From Reyranella sp. (GTDB lineage: Bacteria; Pseudomonadota; Alphaproteobacteria; Reyranellales; Reyranellaceae), in contig JAQSDW010000036.1 of assembly GCA_029946105.1 (NCBI GenBank), forward strand, positions 1-64,000: a DNA stretch of 64,000 nt, written 5' to 3'. Position 1 is the stretch's first letter, and every line of letters starts with the position of its first letter. Below are positions 1-8,205 of this stretch, one piece after another. Both the position numbers and the translations under genes were made by a program. The notes under the pieces were generated by a model. That model ran no database searches. It saw only the letters and a list, made by a program, of their open reading frames with translations, and was not told where the DNA came from.

Positions 1-49
1 TCGATACATCGCTAACGCTGGATATGCTTCGATATGAACCGAAAAGACT

Positions 50-184
50 CTAGCGGCGCGATTTGGCTGGCACTTGCCGGGTGAGCCAGCGGCGATACTG
101 GAGGTAGGAAGCGGCAAGGGCGATGCCGAAGCCGCTGAACGAGAGGCAGACCAGGATCAGATAGTAGAACTCGTTCTTGGACAT
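50..184 (-). CDS. Small single-pass membrane protein, 44 aa, unknown function
   Basis: This short reading frame begins MSKNEFYYL and encodes one hydrophobic stretch (about residues 6-27) followed by a basic tail rich in Arg and Lys, as expected for a single-pass inner-membrane peptide with the tail in the cytoplasm. The ATG was chosen because GGAG lies six bases upstream. The longer in-frame version starts at a TTG without a comparable site. It lies 68 bases downstream of dnaE2 on the same strand and could be the last gene of the SOS operon. I do not recognise the family, and the function is unknown. Confidence 0.5.
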   Translation of the reverse strand: MSKNEFYYLILVCLSFSGFGIALAASYLQYRRWLTRQVPAKSRR

Positions 185-252
185 CAGCCGCTCCATTGGA
201 AATGAAGCGAGGATGATCGATCGTTCGACGGCTGCGTTGATCCAGATCAATT

Positions 253-3200
253 TCAGTGAAAATCGCGCGAAGCGATCCTGATTTTCGGCCGGTCGAGCGC
301 GGGTGAAACCGTGCGGCTCGACCGGTGGCGCGTGGCGTTGGCCTCGGGCACGGCTACGCGATGATCGCCCACGCGATTATCGGTCATGCGACGGTCGCCC
401 GGATCGGTGCGGACTTCGTCGCCGCGGCCTGTGGTCAGGTGGAAGGTCTCGTCGATCTCGGCGATGCGGTCGAGATCGGCCGACCAGTCCCAGAGTTGTT
501 CGGCGACGAGATGGATCACGGCATAATCCCCTTCGCCCTCGCGCTGGATCTTCCCACGCACGCCCAGCAGGCGCGAGCCCATGACGATACGGCGGTGCGT
601 CTCGAAGACCTTGGGCCAGACCACGAGATTGGCGATGCCGCTTTCGTCCTCGATGGTGACGAACACCACGCCCGAGGCGGTGCCCGGCCGCTGCCGCACC
701 AGGACCAGGCCGGCGAGGGTGAAGATGTCGCCGCTCTTGCTGTCCTTGAGAACGATCGTGCCGGACACGCCCTTCTGGGTGAGCGCCGGCCGCAGCAGCG
801 CCAGTGGATGGGAGCGCAGCGACATGGAGAAGCTGCCGTAATCATCCACGACCTGTTCGCCCATCGTGAGGGCGGGCAGGGCGACAGCAGGCTCGAGGTC
901 ACGCACCTGTGGCTGACCTGGCGGCCTTCCGTCGAGCAGCGGCAACTGCCCATCGGAGAAACCACGTACCGCCCACAGCACATCGCGGCGCGAGAGGCCG
1001 AGCGAGGCGAAGGCATCGGCGCGCGCGAGAGCGATGATCTGGCGCTTGGAGAGACTGCTGCGGCGCCACAGGTCGGCCGGATCGCGATAGGGCTCGGTGC
1101 GGCGCGCGACCAGGTGATCGACGTCATCTTTGGTGAGGCCTGTGACCTGGCGAAGGCCGAGGCGCAGCGCGCAGCGGTTGCTCTGGCTCGGCTCCAGGGT
1201 GCAGTCCCAGTCGCTGGCATTCACGTCAGGCGACCGGACCTCGACACCGTGCTCGCGCGCATCGCGCACGAGTTGGGCCGGCGCATAGAAGCCCATGGGT
1301 TGGGAGTTGAGCAGGGCTGCGGCGAAAACCTCGGGGTAGAAGTGTTTTACCCATGCCGAGACGTAAACCAGGATCGCGAAGCTCGCAGCGTGGCTCTCGG
1401 GGAAGCCGTAGTCGCCGAACCCCTCGATCTGCTTGAAGCAGCGTTCGGCGAAGTCGCGCTCGTACTTGTTGTTCACCATGCCTTCGATGAAGTCTTCCTT
1501 GAGCGTATGCATGGTGCCATTCCGGCGGAAAGTCGCCATCGCGCGGCGCAGTTCATCGGCCTTGGCAGGGCTGAAGTTCGCCGCAACCATGGCGATCTGC
1601 ATGGCCTGCTCCTGAAACAGCGGCACGCCCATCGTTCGTGACAAAACCCCCTCAAGTTCCGGCTTGGGGTAGTCGACCGTCTCCAGTCCGTTGCGACGGC
1701 GCAGATAGGGATGAACCATGCCGCCCTGGATCGGACCGGGCCGCACGATCGCCACTTCGATCACGAGATCGTAGTAGCTCCTGGGCCTGAGGCGCGGCAG
1801 CATCGACATCTGCGCCCGGCTCTCGACCTGGAATACGCCGACCGAATCGGCCTTGCACAGCATGTCGTAGACCGCCGGATCGTCGGGTCTCATGTTGAGT
1901 TTGGGGTGCTCGTCGTAGTGATTGCGGATCAGGTCGAAGCTCTTGCGCAAGGCCGTCAGCATGCCGAGTGCCAGCACGTCGACCTTGTAGATGCCGAGGA
2001 TGTCGAGGTCGTCCTTGTCCCACTCGACGACAGTGCGCTTATCCATGGCCGCGTTCTGGATCGGCACCAACTCGTCGAGCCGACCGTCGGTGAGGACGAA
2101 GCCGCCGACATGCTGGGAGAGATGGCGCGGGAAACTACAAAGGGTTGCCGACAGTTCGAGTGCCAGCATCAGGTGAGAATCGCTGGGATCAAGCCCGGCT
2201 TCACGTATATGGTTGAGTTTGACGCCGCTCGATCCGATGCCCCACACCGTGTCGGCCATCACGCCCACGGTGTCGGAGGAGAGACCCATGGCTTTGCCGA
2301 CATCGCGAATGGCGCTGCGGCTTCGGTAGGCGATCACCGTCGCAGCCAGGGCGGCGCGTGAACGACCCTTCTTGCCGTAGATCCACTGGATCACCTCCTC
2401 GCGCCGCTGGTGTTCGAAATCGACGTCGATGTCGGGCGGCTCGTCGCGCGCGTTGGAGAGGAAGCGTTCGAACAGCAGTTTGACTTCGCTGGGATTGACC
2501 TCGGTGATGCCAAGGCAGTAGCAGACGGCGGAATTGGCGGCCGAGCCGCGGCCCTGGCAAAGGATGTCCTGGCTGCGGGCAAACTCGACGATCTCGTGCA
2601 CGGTCAGGAAGTAGGGCGCGATCTTCTTCTTTTCGATCAGCGCGAACTCGTGCTGGAGTGTGATGGCCACATCCTGCGGGATGCCTTCGGGATAGCGCCT
2701 GGCGGCCCCGATCCACGTGAGGCGGACAAGCCTCTCCTGTGGGGTCTCGCCCCCTTCGTACTCGACCGGATACTGATAGGTGAGTTGCCTGAGCGAGAAA
2801 TCGCGGCAGCGCTCGACGATTTCCTGTGTGGCTGCAATGGCACGCGGATGGCGGCGGAACAGGCGTGCCATCTCCTGCGGCTCCTTGAGATGGCGCTCGG
2901 CGCTGGCGAAGCGGCGGAAGCCCAGTTCGTCGACAGTGCAGCCGAGCCGGATGGCGGTCACCACGTCCTGCAGCGCCCGCCGCTCAGGCTCGTGGTAGTG
3001 CACGTCGTTGGTGGCGACGAACCCGACCTTCATTTCCGCGGCGAGATTGTCGAGCTGGGCGAGGCGGCGCGCGTCGTCGCCACGGAACAGCATGGTGCCG
3101 GCGAGATAACAGCGGTCGCCGAACAGGCGGGCGAGTGCGTACAGCCGCTCGCGGAAAGCGGGATCATCGGGCCGGCGTGGCGGCAGGACGATGGCCAGGA

Positions 3201-3570
3201 GGCCTTCGGAATAAGCCGCAAGATCGTCGAAAGTGAGATCACACTGACCTTTGACGGCGTCCTTGTTTCCGACGCTCAACAGGCGGGAGAGGCGCTTGTA
3301 GGCTTCAAGGTCTGTGGGATAGACGAGCAGCGAGTAGCCATCGCGCGTCTCGAGGTGGCAGCCGACCAGCAATTTGATCTTGTCGGGATCGTCTTTCTTC
3401 TTGCCGAGCGTCGCTGCAAAGGCGCGCACGACCCCGGCCAGAGTGTTGCGGTCGGTGATGCCGATGGCGGTGTGACCGAGTTCGATCGCCCGCTCCATCA
3501 GCTCGCGCGGATGCGAGCCGCTGCGCAGGAAGCTGTAGTTGGTCGTGACCTGGAGCTCGGCGTAGTCCAT
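253..3570 (-). CDS. dnaE2: Error-prone DNA polymerase DnaE2 (ImuC)
   Basis: This is a C-family DNA polymerase subunit of 1105 aa, close to the usual DnaE2 length of about 1080. It begins MDYAELQVTTNYSFLRSGSH, a PHP-domain start (residues 1 to about 270). The catalytic carboxylates lie in PDIDVDFEH (about residues 379-387), and helix-hairpin-helix and OB-fold regions follow. In other bacteria DnaE2 works with ImuA and ImuB in damage-induced translesion synthesis. The ATG at 3570 is preferred to an upstream in-frame extension because that extension is low-complexity and lies over vapC. It starts 4 bases after the vapC stop with no clear ribosome site, so translation is probably coupled. Family assignment is sure. 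Confidence 0.96.
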   Translation of the reverse strand: MDYAELQVTTNYSFLRSGSHPRELMERAIELGHTAIGITDRNTLAGVVRAFAATLGKKKDDPDKIKLLVGCHLETRDGYSLLVYPTDLEAYKRLSRLLSVGNKDAVKGQCDLTFDDLAAYSEGLLAIVLPPRRPDDPAFRERLYALARLFGDRCYLAGTMLFRGDDARRLAQLDNLAAEMKVGFVATNDVHYHEPERRALQDVVTAIRLGCTVDELGFRRFASAERHLKEPQEMARLFRRHPRAIAATQEIVERCRDFSLRQLTYQYPVEYEGGETPQERLVRLTWIGAARRYPEGIPQDVAITLQHEFALIEKKKIAPYFLTVHEIVEFARSQDILCQGRGSAANSAVCYCLGITEVNPSEVKLLFERFLSNARDEPPDIDVDFEHQRREEVIQWIYGKKGRSRAALAATVIAYRSRSAIRDVGKAMGLSSDTVGVMADTVWGIGSSGVKLNHIREAGLDPSDSHLMLALELSATLCSFPRHLSQHVGGFVLTDGRLDELVPIQNAAMDKRTVVEWDKDDLDILGIYKVDVLALGMLTALRKSFDLIRNHYDEHPKLNMRPDDPAVYDMLCKADSVGVFQVESRAQMSMLPRLRPRSYYDLVIEVAIVRPGPIQGGMVHPYLRRRNGLETVDYPKPELEGVLSRTMGVPLFQEQAMQIAMVAANFSPAKADELRRAMATFRRNGTMHTLKEDFIEGMVNNKYERDFAERCFKQIEGFGDYGFPESHAASFAILVYVSAWVKHFYPEVFAAALLNSQPMGFYAPAQLVRDAREHGVEVRSPDVNASDWDCTLEPSQSNRCALRLGLRQVTGLTKDDVDHLVARRTEPYRDPADLWRRSSLSKRQIIALARADAFASLGLSRRDVLWAVRGFSDGQLPLLDGRPPGQPQVRDLEPAVALPALTMGEQVVDDYGSFSMSLRSHPLALLRPALTQKGVSGTIVLKDSKSGDIFTLAGLVLVRQRPGTASGVVFVTIEDESGIANLVVWPKVFETHRRIVMGSRLLGVRGKIQREGEGDYAVIHLVAEQLWDWSADLDRIAEIDETFHLTTGRGDEVRTDPGDRRMTDNRVGDHRVAVPEANATRHRSSRTVSPALDRPKIRIASRDFH

Positions 3571-3574
3571 CGCG

Positions 3575-4012
3575 TCACGCGGCAAGCTCGTGCACGCGGG
3601 CGAGCGGCACACCGCGCAGCGCAATGCCCTCGGCCCGCAATGCCTGCAGGAAGGTCTCGTCGGCGCTGACCAGCGGGGCAGAGGCCGCCTCCGCGCAAGC
3701 GGCATAGAAGCATTCGTGCACCGGCCAGCCGCATTGCATCGCGAGCGCAAAGGCGCGGTTGCGCAGCCGGGGCGATTCGACGAAGGCCGAGATAAAGGAC
3801 GGCAGGGCGATGTTGCGGACGATGGGCTCGGCCTGCTCGGCCGCGATCTCGCCACTCGCCACCTTCTTCCAGGCGAGGTCGGCCACGCCCGCGATCAGGA
3901 TGTCGGGGGCGATCAGCTCGTGGTGATTGACCAGCAGCGAGCGCGCCTGCGGACGCAACGGTTCCTCGACGAACCATTTGATGGCGACGCCCGGGTCGAC
4001 GACCACGATCAT
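3575..4012 (-). CDS. PIN-domain VapC-like toxin with degenerate acidic site
   Basis: This 145-aa protein has a PIN-domain outline: VVDPGVAIKWFVEE at the N-terminus, a central helical part, and VSADETF near the C-terminus. PIN RNases normally use four acidic residues. Here D6 and D118 are clear. The expected Glu in the APxLLxxE motif is Gly42, and the third acid appears as Glu100 (VHECFYAAC) instead of Asp. The start overlaps the vapB stop as ATGA, typical of a toxin-antitoxin operon. The gene sits between imuB and dnaE2 on the same strand. By homology it would be a VapC ribonuclease, but the missing Glu may weaken or abolish activity. Confidence 0.82.
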   Translation of the reverse strand: MIVVVDPGVAIKWFVEEPLRPQARSLLVNHHELIAPDILIAGVADLAWKKVASGEIAAEQAEPIVRNIALPSFISAFVESPRLRNRAFALAMQCGWPVHECFYAACAEAASAPLVSADETFLQALRAEGIALRGVPLARVHELAA

Positions 4013-4212
4013 TGGCTCGCCGGAGTCATGGCGGCGATGCGGTCGGCCTCGGCCAGCGCATCGAGGACCAGCGGCTGGCGTGAGGTATGGGTCAGCAGAT
4101 CGCGCAGGTCGGCCTCGAGCGACCGTCCCTTGGTCCGCGCGCGCGCCTTCAGGCGCTCGATGATCCTGTCATCGAGGCCGCGAATGGTCAGGGTGTTCTT
4201 GGGTTTCTTCAT
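4009..4212 (-). CDS. VapB/FitA-like ribbon-helix-helix antitoxin
   Basis: This 67-aa protein starts MKKPKNTLTIRGLDDRIIER. The N-terminal TLTIRGLDD strand and the following helices (RLKARARTKGRSLEADLRDLL) match FitA/VapB-type ribbon-helix-helix antitoxins. Such proteins bind operator DNA through the N-terminal strand and the PIN toxin through the C-terminal tail. It begins 21 bases after the imuB stop and overlaps the toxin start by 4 bases. The pair lacks a promoter region of its own, so it appears to be read with the mutagenesis operon. The antitoxin may also autoregulate from within, but I see no obvious internal operator. Confidence 0.85.
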   Translation of the reverse strand: MKKPKNTLTIRGLDDRIIERLKARARTKGRSLEADLRDLLTHTSRQPLVLDALAEADRIAAMTPASQ

Positions 4213-4233
4213 CTTTTCCGCCGTTCATTTTTC

Positions 4234-5910
4234 TTAGGCGCAGAAGCCGTGGAGGAACCATCGCGCCGTCGGCTGGCCGTTGGCCGCGAGCTTGTAAGGC
4301 CCGTCGCGGAACAGCCAGAAGCGGCCGCCGTCATCGTCCTCGACGCGGTAATAGTCGCGCACCGGCGGTAGCGTGCCGGCGGGAGGCCGGCTGCCGTCGG
4401 GCCGCGGCCGCCACCATTCGTCGGCGATCCGCTCCGGCCCGTCGGCGCGCACGATGCGATGGGCGTGGCGGCGCCAGTGAAAGACCGAGGGCGGATCGTC
4501 GGGCACGAAGGCGGTGACCTCGACCGGCTCGGGCCGCTGCAGGAGGCGCGTCGGCCGCGCGCCCTTGAGGTTGGCCAGGCGCTGCCAGGCGCCGTCGGTG
4601 GCAGGCCTGGACGAGACGGCTACCGCGACCTGCACGCGTTCGGGCAGATGGCTGTCGCGCGGCAACAGCCGCACCACGTTCTCAGCCCCCAGCCGCAATG
4701 CCAGCCGGTCGGCGAGGTCGATTGTGCCGTCCTCGCCCAGCGAGAACGCGAGCGCTCCTGCTTCGGGCAGCACGTCCTGCGCACCGCTCCAGGCCTCGAC
4801 TTCGGGGGCGGCCAGGATCATCAGCTCGACGCCGAAGCCGGGATCGAGTTCGCTCAGCTTCTCCTCGAACAGCTTCATCAGCTTGGGATTGTCGCGGTTG
4901 GGCCGGCTGGTACCGATCGCGGTGCGATCGACCGAGCCATCGACGCGATAGAGCGCGATCTCGAGCTTGCGCGCGCCCACGCCTGCCTGCTCGAATTGCC
5001 GGCAGAGGGCGGCCAGCAGGCGGCTGGTGGCGGCGGCGATGTCCTCGGGCCGGCCGATCGGTTCGACGAAACCCAACCGTGTACGGAAGGCGGGCACGGC
5101 CCGGCGCGGCTCGAGCACTTCGTCGCGTGCGCCCAACGCCTGGTCGAGGCGGGTGAGCGGCAGGTCGCCAAAGCGCCGGGCGAGCGGGGCGCGCGGCAGG
5201 GGATAGAGATCGCCGATGCGGCGCAGCCCGAGCTTCACGAAGGTTTCCAGGATCGGTGCCTCGAGACGCAGGCCTTCGACCGGCAGCGATGCGAGGGCGT
5301 CGCGCTGGCCATGGCGCGGGCAGAAGAGATCGGCCTGGCGCTCGGCGTAGCGTGCCAGCGCCCAGGCAGCGCCCGCGGTGTCGGCCATCGCGGCACGGCA
5401 GGCGAAATCGTGACGCGACAGCCGCCCGACTAGGTCGGCCAGCAGCGCGCGTTCGCCCGCTTCGTCACCCGTCTCGCCTTGGCCGAAGAGATGGGTACAG
5501 CCGGTGACGTCGAGCAGGAGGCCGGCATCACCGCCGAAGCCGCCGGTGCTGCAGGCCTCCGTTCCTTCCTCGGCCAGCGCGCCGCCCAGCGGGTCGATCG
5601 CCACCCACGGCGTGTAGCGGTCGCACCAGTCGGCGATCGTGCCGATCAGGCGCTGATCGGCCTGCGGTTCGCCCGACGTGGTGACGAGGTCGGGCACCAG
5701 CGCGCGGGCGTCGGCCAGCCGCATGTGGGGACGAAGGCCCGCGGTGCGGGCATGGGCATTGATCGCGGCGAGGCGCGGACAGCCTTCGCGCCAGACGACG
5801 GTGGCGGCCGCTCTAGCCGACCATTCGTTCCTCGAAGAGGCGTTCTTCGAAGAGCGCGCCAGACGATCCGTGGAGAGTTTCGGAAACCATAGCGAGACAA
5901 CGCGTTTCAT
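4234..5910 (-). CDS. imuB: ImuB, inactive Y-family polymerase-like mutasome hub
   Basis: This 558-aa protein begins MKRVVSLWFPKLSTDRL, the normal ImuB opening. The DxxxFFxxxE catalytic motif of active Y-family polymerases is replaced by SLWFPKLSTDRL, so it is expected to be catalytically inactive. Family knowledge gives ImuB a scaffolding role: it binds the beta clamp and recruits ImuA and DnaE2. The C-terminal region (RDYYRVEDDDGGRFWLFRDG, ending WFLHGFCA) is also typical. Its start lies inside imuA, giving a 98-base overlap, and its stop is 21 bases before vapB. It is the second gene of the LexA-type operon. Confidence 0.95.
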   Translation of the reverse strand: MKRVVSLWFPKLSTDRLARSSKNASSRNEWSARAAATVVWREGCPRLAAINAHARTAGLRPHMRLADARALVPDLVTTSGEPQADQRLIGTIADWCDRYTPWVAIDPLGGALAEEGTEACSTGGFGGDAGLLLDVTGCTHLFGQGETGDEAGERALLADLVGRLSRHDFACRAAMADTAGAAWALARYAERQADLFCPRHGQRDALASLPVEGLRLEAPILETFVKLGLRRIGDLYPLPRAPLARRFGDLPLTRLDQALGARDEVLEPRRAVPAFRTRLGFVEPIGRPEDIAAATSRLLAALCRQFEQAGVGARKLEIALYRVDGSVDRTAIGTSRPNRDNPKLMKLFEEKLSELDPGFGVELMILAAPEVEAWSGAQDVLPEAGALAFSLGEDGTIDLADRLALRLGAENVVRLLPRDSHLPERVQVAVAVSSRPATDGAWQRLANLKGARPTRLLQRPEPVEVTAFVPDDPPSVFHWRRHAHRIVRADGPERIADEWWRPRPDGSRPPAGTLPPVRDYYRVEDDDGGRFWLFRDGPYKLAANGQPTARWFLHGFCA

Positions 5911-6721
5911 CGTTCCACTCCACGAGCCAGGACGGGATATCGGCTGCCGACGGCACGCCGAAGCGGTTGCGCCTGAGGTCGAGGCGCCAGCGCGCGGCGC
6001 CGATGTCGTGCAGGCCCGGTGTCGAGCGCGAGGGGGCCGAGGCGATCCGCCAGCGCGTCACGCACACGCTTTGCGGCGGCGCGGGCTGGGGCCGCAGCAG
6101 CAGGGCAGGCACGCCGCTCTTCTCGGCAGCGAGCGAGAGGCGACGGCCTGATGTGGCGTCGGCGGCGCGCGTCTCGCCCAGGACGGCGGCGATGCCTGGA
6201 CAGCGCAGGCCTTCCTCCATCGCCCAGAACACATCCTCGTCGCGCCGTGCCGTGACCACCAGCAGGCGCGCCGGATCGAACCAGGCGGCAAGCGAGGGCG
6301 CGTAGGGCGGAGCGTCGAACACGCCCGACGGCCGGCGGCACCACAGCAGTGTGCCGGGCGTGCGCGCCGCGAAGCGGCCCATCAAATGGGCGGCAAAACC
6401 CAGGGCCGCGCCATCGTGGGCAGCGACGCGGCCGGAGGGGGAAGGCCCGGCCTCGACCTCGTGTAGCGCCCCCGTCAGCAGCCCGCCTTCGGGCAGCAGG
6501 GCATCGATGGCGGGCAGGCCGAGCGGCACGGCGGCCTTGCCGGCGCGCTGGATACTGTGGGCGCGCTCCAGCCGGCGGACCTTTTCGCGCAGGCTTGTCG
6601 ATACGGGCGCCGTTGCATCGTTGGCGGGGGCATCGTTGGCGGGAGCGGCCCGGGTGGCACCGCGGGTGATGGCTCTGGTGATGGGGGGAGGAGCAAAAGC
6701 ACTCGGGGAAATGACCGGCAT
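5813..6721 (-). CDS. imuA: ImuA, RecA/SulA-like mutasome protein
   Basis: This 302-aa protein is the first gene of the imuA-imuB-dnaE2 cassette. The N-terminal 55 residues are Pro/Ala-rich. The ImuA core follows (LPAIDALLPEGGLLTGALHEVEAG, then LLWCRRPSGVFDAPPYAPSL), which is a degenerate RecA-like fold. In characterised systems ImuA is needed for induced mutagenesis and contacts ImuB and RecA. The ATG at 6721 has a GAGGGGG stretch upstream and lies 35 bases from a perfect LexA box at 6756-6770. Its end overlaps imuB by 98 bases, longer than the usual few bases. Confidence 0.9.
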   Translation of the reverse strand: MPVISPSAFAPPPITRAITRGATRAAPANDAPANDATAPVSTSLREKVRRLERAHSIQRAGKAAVPLGLPAIDALLPEGGLLTGALHEVEAGPSPSGRVAAHDGAALGFAAHLMGRFAARTPGTLLWCRRPSGVFDAPPYAPSLAAWFDPARLLVVTARRDEDVFWAMEEGLRCPGIAAVLGETRAADATSGRRLSLAAEKSGVPALLLRPQPAPPQSVCVTRWRIASAPSRSTPGLHDIGAARWRLDLRRNRFGVPSAADIPSWLVEWNDETRCLAMVSETLHGSSGALFEERLFEERMVG

Positions 6722-6755
6722 CGCCCCCTCGGGGTTGGATGGTTGGGGATAGTTT

Positions 6756-6770
6756 GTTCTGTTTTTGTTC
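6756..6770. promoter_or_regulatory. LexA (SOS) box, alphaproteobacterial type
   Basis: GTTCTGTTTTTGTTC matches the direct-repeat GTTC-N7-GTTC LexA operator of alphaproteobacteria exactly (GAAC-N7-GAAC on the other strand). It lies 35 bases upstream of imuA, where LexA-controlled imu promoters usually carry it. It is also 90 bases upstream of the divergent gene at 6861, which could share the control. Confidence 0.88.
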
Positions 6771-6860
6771 TATTTAGATTCGCGAGGAGAGTCAACGGGA
6801 GTCCGTGCTGGCACAGCGCCTGCTTTCTGGACGAAGCTGCCGTCCTGACCCGGAGGCCGA

Positions 6861-7691
6861 ATGACCCTTCGTTATTCCATCGTTGCCCTGTTCGCCGCGG
6901 CCCTTGCCCTGCTGGCCGGCCCCGCCTGGGCGCGCTGTTCGCAGAACCTGGTCCAGTTCGGATCAGGAATGCAGGTGGCATCGCTCGATGGCTTCCGGCT
7001 GGCGGCCGACACCTCGCCCAACCGCGTGCTCGTCACCTTCGTCGGCCATGCCAGCTTCCAGATCGACACGCCGCAGGGCGTGCGCGCCATCACCGACTAC
7101 AACGGCGTCAACGGCTTTGGGCGCAAGCCCGACATCGTCACCATGAACAACGCCCACGACACGCATTTCACCGACATGCCGGAAGAGGGCATCACCTACG
7201 TGCTGCGCGGCTGGCCGAGCCAGCCCGGCGAGACCGAGGCCAAGCATGAGGTTACGCTGAAGGACATGAAGGTGTGGAACGTGCCGACCAACGCCCGCGA
7301 CTGGGGCGGCGGCCGCGCGCGCATCAACGGCAACTCGATTTTCATCTACGCCGTGGGCGACCTCTGCATCGCCCATCTCGGCCATCTGCATCACCGCCTG
7401 ACCAGGGAACATCTCGAGGAACTCGGCCGCATCGACGTGCTGATGGTGCCGATCGACGGCTCCTACACCATGGGCATGCCGCTGATGGTCGACGTGATCC
7501 GCCAGATCCAGCCCCGCGTCGTACTGCCCATGCACTACTGGGGCCGCAGCCAGCTCGAGCGCTTCGAAGGGCTGATGGCCACGCTCGACGCCGACTTCGT
7601 CTGGCCCGACCGCCGCTCGATCGAGATCATCAAAGAGCAGCTGCCGGAGAAGCTGACGGTGATCGCCGTCGGCGGCGAGGGCGGCGGCTGA
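6861..7691 (+). CDS. Exported metallo-beta-lactamase-fold hydrolase
   Basis: This 276-aa protein has a Sec signal peptide (residues 1-24, ending GPAWA). The mature part resembles UlaG-like/MBL_3 proteins: LVTFVGHASFQID with His63, a DNAHD-like segment (NNAHDTHF), GDLCIAHLGHLHH, and PMHYWGRSQ near the C-terminus. These supply plausible metal-binding His and Asp residues. The signal peptide implies a periplasmic enzyme; the substrate is unknown. GGAGG lies just upstream of the ATG. It is divergent from imuA, and its promoter must lie in the 140-base spacer holding the LexA box, so weak SOS regulation is possible but unproven. Confidence 0.82.
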   Translation: MTLRYSIVALFAAALALLAGPAWARCSQNLVQFGSGMQVASLDGFRLAADTSPNRVLVTFVGHASFQIDTPQGVRAITDYNGVNGFGRKPDIVTMNNAHDTHFTDMPEEGITYVLRGWPSQPGETEAKHEVTLKDMKVWNVPTNARDWGGGRARINGNSIFIYAVGDLCIAHLGHLHHRLTREHLEELGRIDVLMVPIDGSYTMGMPLMVDVIRQIQPRVVLPMHYWGRSQLERFEGLMATLDADFVWPDRRSIEIIKEQLPEKLTVIAVGGEGGG

Positions 7692-7772
7692 GAAGCCACC
7701 TGGGGCGGCTCAAGTCCTCCCCGAATTCCACCGTAGAAATTCGGCTCTCCGCACGCCGGAAAGCCAATAACG

Positions 7773-7789
7773 GCGGGCTTTTCGCCCGC
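7773..7789 (+). terminator. Possible terminator after the MBL gene
   Basis: A 6-bp GC stem (GCGGGC/GCCCGC) with a TTTTC loop lies about 80 bases past the MBL stop, flanked by complementary AATA and TATT. The T-run is weak (TATTTG), so termination is only plausible. Confidence 0.35.
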
Positions 7790-8119
7790 TATTTGTGGAA
7801 CCTGAATGTAACGCGTGTTGTCCGCAATGGTGTCCGAGACTCGCGGATAAGCCTTGCTCGATGGGCTTTTCTCGACTTCCGCGACTTCTTCGTTTGCACG
7901 GACCCCGGCACGCCTGTTTCCCAAGCGTCGTTAAGTGTCTGTTCGCACGTTGTTATTTGGCGTGTCGTTGAGACGGGGTTGTTCTTGGGATTGTCCACGG
8001 GTCAGGACCCGTGGCGGCTGCACCAAGCCATGAGGCGAACCCGCGGGCGTGCCGCGGGAGGTCGTGCCGAAATTGGAAAGGGCCGACGCAGTCCAAGCGC
8101 CAACCTATCAAAATTAATA

Positions 8120-8140
8120 GCAGATTCCTGCTGAATCTGC
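8120..8140. promoter_or_regulatory. Inverted repeat, candidate operator of the CoA-transferase gene
   Basis: GCAGATTC, a 5-base loop and GAATCTGC form a perfect 8-5-8 inverted repeat 65 bases upstream of the CaiB start, in an AT-rich promoter-like stretch. A second short palindrome, ACAATTGT, lies at 8183-8190. No candidate regulator gene is adjacent. Confidence 0.4.
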
Positions 8141-8205
8141 AAGTATTTCTGCCGATTGCCGGGGTATGTACCAGGCGAGTGTACAATTGTTGAAGAGGCA
8201 AAGCG

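Larger units (their letters stand above)
7692..8205. other. Gene-poor spacer with several palindromes
   Basis: No reading frame here has a convincing start, ribosome site or recognisable product. The spacer is less GC-rich than its flanks in places. It holds a GCGGGC/GCCCGC hairpin (7773-7789), a 9-bp stem with a 2-base loop (7995-8014, CCACGGGTC and its complement), a CCCGCGG/CCGCGGG hairpin (8040-8058), and an inverted repeat (8120-8140). Around 7700-7725 there is a vague T-arm-like stretch, but no whole tRNA can be folded. The region may be decayed DNA or a regulatory spacer for the next gene. Confidence 0.5.

Noticed and set aside
325-1641. A 438-codon plus-strand open frame opposite dnaE2
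   Set aside because: It is the antisense shadow of a firmly identified polymerase in GC-rich DNA, with no family match and no ribosome site. The same holds for other long antisense frames over box, liv and uraD genes.
7700-7725. tRNA remnant, because CTCAAGT with flanking GC bases looks like a T-arm
   Set aside because: The stem has a mismatch, the loop lacks the usual TTC start, and no anticodon, D arm or acceptor stem can be placed upstream.
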